DNA of 64,000 nucleotides from NCBI GenBank assembly GCA_963677175.2, contig CAXXES010000006.1:868001-932000 (forward strand), in the 5' to 3' direction. Position 1 is the stretch's first letter. The number at the start of each line of letters is the position of its first letter. Shown in pieces: positions 44,102-52,937 of this stretch. Below the pieces are notes generated by a model. It worked only from the letters and a program-made list of their open reading frames with translations. It had not been told where the DNA came from and did not search any database. Source of the DNA: Sunxiuqinia sp963677175 (GTDB taxonomy: Bacteria; Bacteroidota; Bacteroidia; Bacteroidales; Prolixibacteraceae). Position numbers and translations under genes: made by a program.

Positions 44102-45320
44102 ATAGAGATTGGTAAAATGATATCATGTTCCGTTCGAATGTTTCAGAGGAATATTTTTCTAGATATCTATGATAGGCCTTTTCCCCAAATTGTTTTGCAT
44201 TTTCTTGATTTTTAAGTAGTAATAATATATTTTCTGATAGAATATTTGTATCTATCTCTACACTGTCTGGGTTTTCAACTAGCGGAACTTTTAATCCACT
44301 GAATTCATCTACGACTTCATTTAATCCTGAAGTAGCAGTGACTACCATAGGTAGCCTGTGCATCATCATTTCTAAGGCAACATAGCCAAATGGCTCAAAT
44401 AACGATGGTATGACTCCAACATCGGCTAATTTATACAGTTCATATAGCCTTTGTTTGTCTAATCTCCCAGTAAAACTGACTTTTGTACAGATATCTTCAG
44501 ATTCCTTTAAGTATGCCTCATAATTTCCACTTCCTGCTATAATTAATCGGCAATCAGGAATCTGGAGCAATATTTGTTTAAAGGATTGGATTAGATAAAA
44601 TAATCCTTTAATATTATCCATCCTTCCAACAAACACAATAATTTTTGTACTCTGATTTATTAACCATTTGTCCCTTAGTGATGTAATATCTTTATTGCTT
44701 TTTGCCGAATTAGCTAATCCATTATTGATGACTTTAATTTTTGTAGGGGGCAAAGCATAATGTCTAATTAGAATATCTTTCATATAATCGGTCAAACTGA
44801 TCACCTGATCAGATAGCAAATATAATGATTGCTCCGTCTTGATTGATTTTAAGACCGCTTTCTCAAAATCGCTTAATTGCACCTTTGAAAGTATATTTTT
44901 TAACCGACCCATATTACCTAATAATGAAGAGCCCCAGCCTGAATAATGTACAGTATTAACAATTTTACAATTAAATGCTTCTTTTAAACTTACAGCAAGA
45001 CTTAAACTATTATAATTCAAATGAAAGACCAAGTTGCTTTTGTCCTCTATGTATAATTTTAGAAGATAAACGACATTGCGATAATACGATTCTGATTGTT
45101 CCAAGTAGTTTTTTGCGCGATTTCGAGTACAATCGGGAATATACCAGTATTTGACTCCATCTTGCAATTCTATCATCTTTTTTTGGCTATTGGAGTGTAA
45201 GTGCACCACATTCAGATTAATAGAACTATTTTTTAGCACTGTCGTCAATTCTTGTAAATAAGTTCCTACTCCATATGAAGAAGCTATACTCAGTTGGTTA
45301 AAAATATATAGATTAATCAT
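44076..45320 (-). CDS. GT4-family glycosyltransferase
   Basis: A GT-B glycosyltransferase of about 414 residues. It shows GVGTYLQELTTVL at the N-terminus, the linker IIVFVGRMDNIKGLFYLIQ and the E-x7-E motif FEPFGYVALEMM. I start it at 45320 (MINLYIFNQL), two bases after the stop of the LanC-like gene; the longer frame from 45395 would overlap it. It resembles glycosyltransferases that recur in Bacteroidota peptide clusters. With the GT2-type gene at 40947 it suggests a glycosylated product. Confidence 0.85.
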   Translation of the reverse strand: MINLYIFNQLSIASSYGVGTYLQELTTVLKNSSINLNVVHLHSNSQKKMIELQDGVKYWYIPDCTRNRAKNYLEQSESYYRNVVYLLKLYIEDKSNLVFHLNYNSLSLAVSLKEAFNCKIVNTVHYSGWGSSLLGNMGRLKNILSKVQLSDFEKAVLKSIKTEQSLYLLSDQVISLTDYMKDILIRHYALPPTKIKVINNGLANSAKSNKDITSLRDKWLINQSTKIIVFVGRMDNIKGLFYLIQSFKQILLQIPDCRLIIAGSGNYEAYLKESEDICTKVSFTGRLDKQRLYELYKLADVGVIPSLFEPFGYVALEMMMHRLPMVVTATSGLNEVVDEFSGLKVPLVENPDSVEIDTNILSENILLLLKNQENAKQFGEKAYHRYLEKYSSETFERNMISFYQSLFDASLSTL

Positions 45321-45322
45321 AC

Positions 45323-46165
45323 TTACATTAGATTGATCCATGAAATATCGAGGCCATGATATAAAGTCAAATATAATAAGCCTTGTCCAGACCAACCGTT
45401 AGAAATTCCCATACCCATAGGTATATTATAATCTGACATTTCCCATCTTCTCCATTCTGCCTCAATTTTTTGGGTTAGTTCCATGTCAAAATATTTTTGA
45501 CAAGAATATAACTGATATAAATAGTCCATATTGGGGAAAACCAAGTTTATCTCTGGCTCTCGAATACATTTCCATTCAATAATTTGTTGGAGTAAACTAC
45601 TACTTTGAACAGCAAACGAAGGTAACTTAACTAAGTCTTTCAAAAAACGATATACATCAGACTGTTCACTACTCTCTACTGTATTATCCGCAATCTTTTG
45701 GGCAAGTTCATTTGCTATATGTTGGAGTGCTTCGAGTAATTTATTTTCCTCTTTTCCGCTACCTTGTACCCTGTACATTAAATATCTCCCCCACCCTGTT
45801 AGACCTTCGTGAAGACTCAAGTTAGGATATGGTTCATACATAACGGCCCGGAACATTCTCATGTCAAAATCTTCAAATATCTGGTTATCCTCCTCTTCCA
45901 AGAAGCCACTTTGGAGAAGGTATTCAAACCCTGTACCTATGCCTGCAAGTCCCATATCATATCGTGCAGGGAACGTGAAGGTTAATTGCTTCATGATTCC
46001 TTCAATCAATTCCATAGCATAGTCTTGAAATAACTCATTTCCTGTATGTCGGGCATAGTGGAAAAAAAAAATGGCAATACCTGTTTTTCCATGAAATAAT
46101 CCTGGCTGTTCTGTCAATGTACCATTAAGTATTAATGTTTGTATGATTTTGTTCAGACGTGTCAT
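45323..46165 (-). CDS. Short LanC-like protein without zinc ligands
   Basis: A 280-residue protein related to the one at 39628: PGLFHGKTGIAIFFFHYARHTGNELFQDYAMELI and MGLAGIGTGFEYLLQSGFLEEED near the start, SLHEGLTGWGRYLMYRVQ in the middle, SNGWSGQGLLYLTLYHG at the end. It is about 120 residues shorter than canonical LanC and lacks the C...CH zinc ligands. It starts in a 4-bp ATGA overlap with the LanB elimination gene, so it is tightly coupled to dehydration. Confidence 0.8.
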   Translation of the reverse strand: MTRLNKIIQTLILNGTLTEQPGLFHGKTGIAIFFFHYARHTGNELFQDYAMELIEGIMKQLTFTFPARYDMGLAGIGTGFEYLLQSGFLEEEDNQIFEDFDMRMFRAVMYEPYPNLSLHEGLTGWGRYLMYRVQGSGKEENKLLEALQHIANELAQKIADNTVESSEQSDVYRFLKDLVKLPSFAVQSSSLLQQIIEWKCIREPEINLVFPNMDYLYQLYSCQKYFDMELTQKIEAEWRRWEMSDYNIPMGMGISNGWSGQGLLYLTLYHGLDISWINLM

Positions 46166-47043
46166 ATTTTAATACCTTTCACATTTTTTGCTATTTCCGA
46201 TGTATAGAATCTTGACAAGAAATCGTAAATGACAAGCTCATATAATCTGTTTTTTGACCGGAACCATCTATTAATCGTCATATGGACAATGCTTATTAAC
46301 AATACTTGTAACGGGACCTGTAGTTCACCGGATTTCTCTAAAGCAATTAGTTTTTCTGTAATTGAATAAACGTCCCTTTGACGAGTGTTAATGATATTTG
46401 TTAGATGGTTACTTTCATTTTTCCACGACATGACTTCTTCAATATCTTTACGATAGGCGCGATATTTATCAGCTAGCTGTTTTTTTGCCTGATGGTATGT
46501 AAACCCAAACTCCTTTTTATAATTCTCAGACATTATGCTTAGAAGATCTTTTCGATATAGCAATTCTGGTGAAACTGTGGAAATTAAACTATCTACTAGC
46601 ATCAACGAAATTTTCCACCTGTATCCTTCAGAATCTTTATAGTCTAATTGATGGAGTAGATTAATAATACTTTCACTATCAATAAAAAATAAATCTTCAA
46701 CAATCGAAATTGTGTTGGCGCCATATCGTCCTATCTCTCGTTGATAAGTGTCGCATTGAATGTTCCAAACGAGCCCAGAATGAACTATAGGAATAAATAT
46801 TTGGTAAAACAAATTAAAAAGGTGACTGAAGTTTCGTGGTTCGATTAAATGTAGTCGTATCCTTAGATGAAAATCCGGATCAGCATAGCGTATAAAGAAC
46901 CACTTGTCAATAATATTATTTCCCAACATTTCTCTGATGAATTTAAATATTTCATCTCTTAATATTTTATCGGCGGTTTTGGGACCGGAATAGATTTTAA
47001 AATAGACCCATTCGGAGCCTGGAATAAATATCTGATTTTTCAT
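46162..47043 (-). CDS. lanB: Lanthipeptide dehydratase elimination subunit (SpaB_C / thiopeptide-type)
   Basis: About 293 residues. SEWVYFKIYSGPKTADKILRD and KWFFIRYADPDFHLRIRLHL near the start are hallmarks of the C-terminal glutamate-elimination domain of LanB enzymes, here a separate protein. It removes glutamate from glutamylated Ser/Thr to give dehydro-residues. I chose the ATG at 47043 (MKNQIFIPGSEW), one base after the LanB stop, over the longer frame from 47109. The split enzyme is known from Bacteroidota clusters such as pinensin. Confidence 0.92.
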   Translation of the reverse strand: MKNQIFIPGSEWVYFKIYSGPKTADKILRDEIFKFIREMLGNNIIDKWFFIRYADPDFHLRIRLHLIEPRNFSHLFNLFYQIFIPIVHSGLVWNIQCDTYQREIGRYGANTISIVEDLFFIDSESIINLLHQLDYKDSEGYRWKISLMLVDSLISTVSPELLYRKDLLSIMSENYKKEFGFTYHQAKKQLADKYRAYRKDIEEVMSWKNESNHLTNIINTRQRDVYSITEKLIALEKSGELQVPLQVLLISIVHMTINRWFRSKNRLYELVIYDFLSRFYTSEIAKNVKGIKI

Positions 47044-47044
47044 G

Positions 47045-49213
47045 TTACAATACTTTATCAACTTCCCGATCCCTGTAGAAGGCAAAAATGAATTCATTGG
47101 TATAAACACCCTCTGTACTGTGTATAACAGCTGTTGCTGGATCGAACAAAAATTCCTTCAATTGAAAGGTATGACGTTTTTTCACAACAGAAAGCCATGC
47201 CCTGATACTCAACGGTTGACTAAAATTAACATATAATTCATTGTCTCCATCAGCCAATGTAACAGAGTCAGGAATAGACCTCTGAAACTGCCATTCTTTG
47301 ATCTTTGAAAGGAGTTTAAGATCGTCTCCAATTTCGGTAAAAGTTTTCGTTTCTTTCCCATCTACCAACCAACGTGCCTTAGATAGGATACAATTTTTAT
47401 AGATTACCCTTGGTAAATAATTCATTTTTAGAGCCACTTCGTTCCAGTAGAAACCTAAACTGGAACGTCCAGACTGTTGTTGTATATCACAAAGGAAATG
47501 ATACACCGGCATAGAATTTTGCCCACTAAAATTATGTGCTGTGCTCATTCGAGGTATAATTTCCTTGTTTAAATATTTAGAACGCAACACGATACGATTG
47601 TTTTTTACTGAAACGAATAGATCGTTTGGGTTCAACTCAAATTCCCCCGTTACTGTTGGCTTAGCAAGGTATGGTATTTCATATGGACGTAGAACTGGAC
47701 GAAGAAGAATATTTCCAGTCCGTGATTCAGGTAGATGTACTATTTCGGCAAAAATAAAATTGGGATTGTTCTGTGTTTCTTTTTTGGCAATGGCAAGAGT
47801 ATGGTTCAAAATTTGTTCATCCAAGTGACAAAAACGCCCTAGCAGATTTGTTGCGCTTGGACCACCACAAGATTTAATATAAATTGAGCGTCCATTTTCG
47901 TTATCTTGTATTATCTCGCACATTACCTGCATGGTTTCGGGTAGATCATTCCATTCAGCAACAACGTTTTTCACATCTTCATCTGTTAGTTCGATATGCT
48001 TGGGAAAGGATTGCTGTTGATATCTTTGCAATACAGTGGCTGGAATGGAGGGCTGGAAAATACTTGAATGTGAAGGTTGCTGGGGTAATACGAGGTCATC
48101 CACCAACGGGCTAATGTCACTGGAACTATTATTGGCATATCCAAGGCCAAGTTCACTGTCCAAAACAAACAATAGGGGCATTTCCCGATCATTATATCGT
48201 TTGATGAAATTTTCGCGAAACTGTATAAGATTTGCTCGTTTGGAAGGCAAAGTTATCTTATTGAGAAAAGCTAGTGCCTGCTGGATATCGGAAATCACAT
48301 TATGACTAATCGTAGCATGCTTAACTGGTTTAAACATATCCACTTGAAAGAGGTATTTGATATCTGTTTCTAATTTTGATCTCTTAATATTTTCAAAGAT
48401 TGCAGGATAGACATTCTCAGTATTACCAATGGGTTGTTGATCCAAAGTTTCAAGTTGATTTACCATTTCAGATAAAATATCTACAATTTGTCTTTTTATC
48501 CCAATCAATCCATTCAACTTATCAATCAATACGGACAAAGGACGTACATGGGTTACGGCTGGTTCTAGATCGCTAACGAGCACTTGTGCATCAACAAGTT
48601 CGTGAATGAAGTCCGTCGCTTCCCCGGCTGTTATATCGTCTCTAACTAACAAAGCTACCAGATCTGTAAACAGCATACCAGATTTAGCCGAATTCAAAAC
48701 CCTTTGTAGGTATTCAGAGTTTTCCACTTGTGAAATCCGATGTACACGACGGGTTTTTACATAGTGATACTCGACATAGCGAAGATTATCACCTACTTGA
48801 TATATACTAGTATTCGGAAAATATCGTAATTGTTTACGTATATTTCGGTTCCTTTCAAACTGCTGACTTAATGAACAAATGTAATTCATGTCAAACCGAG
48901 TTTTACGCCTATATTTTTGCAGTTCTAACAATAGTATATCTGTACGATCACCTAGAGTTCCAATGGAGCATCCTGCAAATAGGCCAAACGGAGTTGAACG
49001 GGTACAGGCTCGTTGAAAGTAACGATAAACAGAATTTTGCGTCTTTTCCATACCCCGGTCGGCATCACTAAGGTCGGGTGAAGCTATTAGTAGGGCTTCA
49101 GCAAAAGCACGATTTTTATGTGCATTTTCTCCTTTTTGTAAATAATCAAAAGTGAATAATGGCGAGCGGAATACGAAATTATCAAAAGGATGAAAAGGTA
49201 TTTTATACTTCAT
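47045..49213 (-). CDS. lanB: Lanthipeptide dehydratase glutamylation subunit (LanB N-terminal part)
   Basis: A 722-residue protein with the LanB N-terminal opening FHPFDNFVFRSPLFTFDYL, the RACTRSTPFGLFAGCSIG block and RKTRFDMNYICSLSQQ, followed by SCGGPSATNLLGRF and RNAFRL-like regions. It transfers glutamate from glutamyl-tRNA to Ser/Thr of the precursor. It lacks the elimination domain, which is the next gene. Length agrees with the glutamylation part of NisB-type enzymes. Confidence 0.92.
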   Translation of the reverse strand: MKYKIPFHPFDNFVFRSPLFTFDYLQKGENAHKNRAFAEALLIASPDLSDADRGMEKTQNSVYRYFQRACTRSTPFGLFAGCSIGTLGDRTDILLLELQKYRRKTRFDMNYICSLSQQFERNRNIRKQLRYFPNTSIYQVGDNLRYVEYHYVKTRRVHRISQVENSEYLQRVLNSAKSGMLFTDLVALLVRDDITAGEATDFIHELVDAQVLVSDLEPAVTHVRPLSVLIDKLNGLIGIKRQIVDILSEMVNQLETLDQQPIGNTENVYPAIFENIKRSKLETDIKYLFQVDMFKPVKHATISHNVISDIQQALAFLNKITLPSKRANLIQFRENFIKRYNDREMPLLFVLDSELGLGYANNSSSDISPLVDDLVLPQQPSHSSIFQPSIPATVLQRYQQQSFPKHIELTDEDVKNVVAEWNDLPETMQVMCEIIQDNENGRSIYIKSCGGPSATNLLGRFCHLDEQILNHTLAIAKKETQNNPNFIFAEIVHLPESRTGNILLRPVLRPYEIPYLAKPTVTGEFELNPNDLFVSVKNNRIVLRSKYLNKEIIPRMSTAHNFSGQNSMPVYHFLCDIQQQSGRSSLGFYWNEVALKMNYLPRVIYKNCILSKARWLVDGKETKTFTEIGDDLKLLSKIKEWQFQRSIPDSVTLADGDNELYVNFSQPLSIRAWLSVVKKRHTFQLKEFLFDPATAVIHSTEGVYTNEFIFAFYRDREVDKVL

Positions 49214-49254
49214 TCTAATCTATTGTGGAATGGATGCATTTGCTACAACAAATT

Positions 49255-50916
49255 CTAATCCTTTGTTAAATATTTAATTGCTGATTCTAAGATCTCATCC
49301 TCTCCAGCTTTAATAGATTCTAGAGTAGGATGAACTTCGATATCTGGCTCTATACCTCGTCGTTGTAAAGCAGTCCCGTCAAGAGAGAATAGACCAAAGC
49401 CAGAAAAAGCAGCTCGATGATTTCCTGGAAGTGGAATCCATACAACTTGTCCCAAAGCCCCGGATGTAGAACGACCTATTAATGTTGCATTAAAATTGGC
49501 TTGCCCAATCCAAGCTTGAGTTTCCGTAAAACTTTGTGTCGATTCATTGATTAAATAGATTACCTTTCCCTGATAAGGTGAACATTTTATGTTGTTTGGA
49601 ATACTAAAAGAGGTATTTCTATTCCAAAGAAAAGTACCGGGATGTTCCAATTCCCAATAAACACTCGTAGGTAAATCGTTCACCTTTGCTTCAGATAAGT
49701 AACATTCCAATTGTCTTACATTATATCTATATTGCCCTGTTTTACGCAAATCAAAAATGATACCTGAGGCATCTGAAAAGGTGGAAAATACGGAATCTAT
49801 TTTTTCTGTTGTTAGTCGTGATAAATCTACGTATCCGATATCGTTTGAAATTCTTTTAAATACTCTTGAGCGCTTATTTTCAATTAAAACTGGATACATA
49901 TTAACTTTTAGGTCTTGCCCATTTCTCAAAATAGTAACTTCTGTTTCATTGAAGAATATCATATTCGAAACAAAGCAATTTATTCTGTATTCTTTATTTC
50001 CTTGGGTTGATGCTGGGATAAGAAAAGATAAACTATCTCGGATACTACCAATGTCTCGATTTTCGATATATTTAATTATGTCGCCATTTTTTAATTCTCC
50101 ATGACCAACTCTTACAACGGTTTTTCCTTCTACAATTTCTATAAGATTCTCACTTGCGGGAGGATAGTGATTCGCAAAACTAATGTAACCATGACCATCA
50201 TTTAAAGAAGCTGCAAGTTTTAAAAATGATACCTGATAGGATTGAATATCGGAAGCACAAATAAATGGGAATATAGATTCGGACAATGTCTCGTCCCATG
50301 ATTTATCCATTAGATATTTATTTGGAGAAAAATAATAAATCACATTCCAGTATCTAAAGAGTGCCAATAAACGAAATTCTAATGAGGAATAAATATCGAC
50401 ATCATACATTTCTTCATGTTGTGGTAAAAATACTTGCTTAGCTGAATCAATGTCAATTCCATAATAAGAAGGATATCTCACCGATAGTGAGGCAATCTTT
50501 TTCAACTCATCCTTCAGTGTATCATCCAAAAAGGAATGATCCAACCAACCTAAGTTTACATTCATGTTCAGTGAATCATTCCATTCATCATTTTTTTTAT
50601 ATGTATAATCTCCTGCAACTTCAAGCATTTTTTTGAGTGCTACATTCACCTGTTCTGGGGAGGAGGACTGGTAAATGCTGTTTAACCCATCTAATAAAAT
50701 TTTATCCCAATCAAGTTTTCCTGCCGTAACGTTTGGATGAAAATATTTTAGTAATCCCCAGACACGACAAGTAATTACGAGTTTAGTAGTGTCGTTATAC
50801 GTATAGCTATAAATAAAATTGTTGGGACGAACAAAGTATTCCTTTGGCTGACTAGGAGTGCTACAACAAAATAACAAACTACACGCAAATGCGATGAAAT
50901 ACAGTTTATGCTTCAT
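49255..50916 (-). CDS. S41-family peptidase lipoprotein
   Basis: About 553 residues from the ATG at 50916 (MKHKLYFIAFACSLLFCC), whose lipobox LLFCC predicts lipid anchoring outside the inner membrane. The C-terminal half is a tail-specific (C-terminal processing) protease domain: DIGYVDLSRLTTEKI, GKVIYLINESTQSFTETQAW with the probable catalytic Ser, and STSGALGQVVWIPLPG. It ends RRGIEPDIEVHP, usual for the family. It could trim the exported peptide or degrade a competing product. It follows the precursor gene and its stem-loop. Confidence 0.85.
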   Translation of the reverse strand: MKHKLYFIAFACSLLFCCSTPSQPKEYFVRPNNFIYSYTYNDTTKLVITCRVWGLLKYFHPNVTAGKLDWDKILLDGLNSIYQSSSPEQVNVALKKMLEVAGDYTYKKNDEWNDSLNMNVNLGWLDHSFLDDTLKDELKKIASLSVRYPSYYGIDIDSAKQVFLPQHEEMYDVDIYSSLEFRLLALFRYWNVIYYFSPNKYLMDKSWDETLSESIFPFICASDIQSYQVSFLKLAASLNDGHGYISFANHYPPASENLIEIVEGKTVVRVGHGELKNGDIIKYIENRDIGSIRDSLSFLIPASTQGNKEYRINCFVSNMIFFNETEVTILRNGQDLKVNMYPVLIENKRSRVFKRISNDIGYVDLSRLTTEKIDSVFSTFSDASGIIFDLRKTGQYRYNVRQLECYLSEAKVNDLPTSVYWELEHPGTFLWNRNTSFSIPNNIKCSPYQGKVIYLINESTQSFTETQAWIGQANFNATLIGRSTSGALGQVVWIPLPGNHRAAFSGFGLFSLDGTALQRRGIEPDIEVHPTLESIKAGEDEILESAIKYLTKD

Positions 50917-50937
50917 TTGGAGGTTTGTAAGTACATG

Positions 50938-50970
50938 TTTTAGATTAGAGTGTAACACTCTAATCTAAAA
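50938..50970 (-). promoter_or_regulatory. Perfect 15-bp stem-loop behind the precursor gene
   Basis: TTTTAGATTAGAGTG pairs with its exact complement around a 3-nt loop, between the precursor stop (50997) and the protease start (50916). In lanthipeptide operons such stems limit read-through or protect the precursor mRNA, giving excess precursor over enzymes. There is no U-run after it on the minus strand, so attenuation or RNA stabilisation is likelier than full termination. Confidence 0.7.
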
Positions 50971-50996
50971 CATATTTGAAATGAATATAAATAATG

Positions 50997-51341
50997 TTAA
51001 TAAGGACAAACTTCATAGTCTTGGGTATATGCACACCCTCCTTCAAAAATGTCATTAGTGCAAGTAAAAGCAGCTCCACTTTCATCATTACATCCTGGCT
51101 GATTACACGTATCACATGTTTGTTGTCCATTGGTGCAGTAGCAGTAAGAAAGATCTGTACCTCCATAACCATTAATACAATCTGCAGGTTCGTAATGTGA
51201 TATCGTGCCGGTTAGATATCTATTGATGGTTTCACAAACAGCCCCATCTGATCCACCTTTAAGCCTACTCTGTTCGGAAAAAGAAAGATTTGCAATAGTC
51301 TCCTTGTTTAAAACTAATTTTTTTAACTTTTTACTTTTCAT
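50997..51341 (-). CDS. lanA: Class I lanthipeptide precursor with ten core cysteines
   Basis: A 114-residue peptide. The leader KKLKKLVLNKETIANLSF, then RLKGG, is the Bacteroidota class I lanthipeptide leader ending in the C39 cleavage site at Gly29-Gly30. The core would be 84 residues with 10 Cys and 14 Ser/Thr, Cys mostly in the middle and C-terminal half (SYCYCTNGQQTCDTCNQPGC). This is long for a lanthipeptide core. Cys and Ser/Thr often alternate (TCDTC, FTCT), allowing many short rings. It is flanked by LanC and the protease and followed by a stem-loop. Confidence 0.88.
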   Translation of the reverse strand: MKSKKLKKLVLNKETIANLSFSEQSRLKGGSDGAVCETINRYLTGTISHYEPADCINGYGGTDLSYCYCTNGQQTCDTCNQPGCNDESGAAFTCTNDIFEGGCAYTQDYEVCPY

Positions 51342-51388
51342 GTTGTTAATTTTAAGTTGGTTAGAAAATGTGATATTACGTTAATAAC

Positions 51389-52588
51389 TCAAGATAACAT
51401 TAAACTCTCATCCCAAGTGATTTCTTTCTCTTTAATTGATAGGAAAACTAATCCAATACCTGCAATTCCTTCAAGGAGAGAATAAGTCTTAACAGGACCT
51501 CCGTATTCCGCTGTCCGCCATGCTTTATACCCTGCCGCGCCATCAGTGTATTTTGCCATTTGTATAGTAATATTTAGCCAGTAATCTGCTGTTTTTACAA
51601 ATTCTATGTTCTTGGTGGTCTGATATAGATTTCTATACATGTGACTTATTCCGGCGCTACCATGACAAAAACCAGCATCGCGTATAGAGTTTGAATTCAA
51701 ATCGCGTCGTTTTCCAGTATTATTCAATATTAGCAACGCAGTTTTTTCCAATTCTTCATGTCTTAGTACTAATGCTGCTCTTCGCAAAATATAGGCAATC
51801 CCCAAATCTCCATAACACCAGCCTAGCCTGCTCATATTGTTTTCTATGCTACTTTCTTTAGAATACGTGGGGAAGTACGAAATCTGACCTTGATTCATGG
51901 TTCTCTGGGCAAGTATATAGGCCACAGTTTGGGTAAGCAACTTCTCTACTCTCTCTATTTCAAAATTTAAATGGTGAAGTCGAATTAGAAATGCAGCGAT
52001 ACTAGACATTCCATGTGATAGACTAATGTTATAGCCCTTTTCGTCTTTTTTAGGATCCAACACTGATAACCATTTAATCCCATTATTCTCGCAAGAAATA
52101 CCTGTATCTTCAAGTTCAGTTAATAGTTCATCTAAATATTGTGGGACTTCTTTTTTATCCAATCGGGAAAGTAAATACGTACCAACACCGAGTGCACCAT
52201 GCAAAAAATCGTAATTCCCTCGTTTTATGTCAATTATCATTTGCTTGCATAAATAGATATCCAGATCATCCAGAAATTCAATCATTTCTCTATTGAACAT
52301 TCCCAATTCTCTCAAATGCTCACAAAGCCACCCAAATCCACTCATCCCTCCACAAATGGAATGAAGGCAAATACCAGAATTAATACATTCAACGTTGTGC
52401 TCTAAAATATCCATTACTCTCCCACTGATTTCATTCCTACGATAAATAACGCGCTCATAATATGCAAGAAATAGTGCGATACCAGATGTGCCAGCATGCA
52501 ACCCAATATTATCAGGTAGTTTACAAGTCTTCAATTCATCGTAAATATTCTTAATGATGGGATGGTAATTTGGGGAGCTGATTTTCAC
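51389..52588 (-). CDS. lanC: Lanthionine synthetase C (zinc cyclase)
   Basis: A 399-residue LanC cyclase that adds Cys thiols to dehydrated residues. Alpha-toroid repeats show GLHAGTSGIALFLAYYE, GGMSGFGWLCEHL, FLHGALGVGTYLL and SLSHGMSSIAAFL. The zinc ligands are present: Cys258 in GWCYGDLGIAY and Cys308-His309 in GFCHGSAGISHMY. The length is canonical. It starts the segment ahead of the precursor (47-bp gap), and is the only one of three LanC-like proteins here with ligands. Confidence 0.95.
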   Translation of the reverse strand: MKISSPNYHPIIKNIYDELKTCKLPDNIGLHAGTSGIALFLAYYERVIYRRNEISGRVMDILEHNVECINSGICLHSICGGMSGFGWLCEHLRELGMFNREMIEFLDDLDIYLCKQMIIDIKRGNYDFLHGALGVGTYLLSRLDKKEVPQYLDELLTELEDTGISCENNGIKWLSVLDPKKDEKGYNISLSHGMSSIAAFLIRLHHLNFEIERVEKLLTQTVAYILAQRTMNQGQISYFPTYSKESSIENNMSRLGWCYGDLGIAYILRRAALVLRHEELEKTALLILNNTGKRRDLNSNSIRDAGFCHGSAGISHMYRNLYQTTKNIEFVKTADYWLNITIQMAKYTDGAAGYKAWRTAEYGGPVKTYSLLEGIAGIGLVFLSIKEKEITWDESLMLS

Positions 52589-52937
52589 TTGATAGTTGTG
52601 TTAAATATTTGACTTCTAAAATACAAAAATTTTAAAAGGAAGAAAATATTTTTGTATAAAAACTATTATTAATGCCAGGATAATGGCCTATCTACATACC
52701 AGTTATGCAAAATAGGTTGATTTTCAGTTTGACCGCTGAGATTAATGTTTTTTGAGTACAAACATTCGTTTAAGTGCAATAATTATCGGAGGCATTTCAA
52801 TTTATGATTCACGTTCAATAATTGTTTTGATGTTTTATCACTTGTCAAGAATGTTAAATAGAGGCCCGCTAGAGTTTGCTCTCTCTAAGCAATTCCTTCA
52901 CAGATTCGTCATTTACAGCAATACGATTTCATTCATA
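52589..52937. other. Intergenic region between lanC and hlyD
   Basis: AT-rich, 349 bp. A 75-residue plus-strand frame (52752-52979, MSTNIRLSAIIIGG) is hydrophobic at first but overlaps the HlyD gene end and has no recognised motif; I do not annotate it. The region probably carries the lanC/precursor promoter, but no clear TAnnTTTG box was seen. Confidence 0.4.

Noticed and set aside
46162..49213. Thiopeptide cluster
   Set aside because: The thiopeptide-type name of the split LanB domain is generic. No pyridine synthase or azoline-forming YcaO enzyme is present, and a zinc LanC is.
50960..51172. 70-residue frame overlapping the precursor gene
   Set aside because: Out of frame with the clear GG-leader precursor and without known features.
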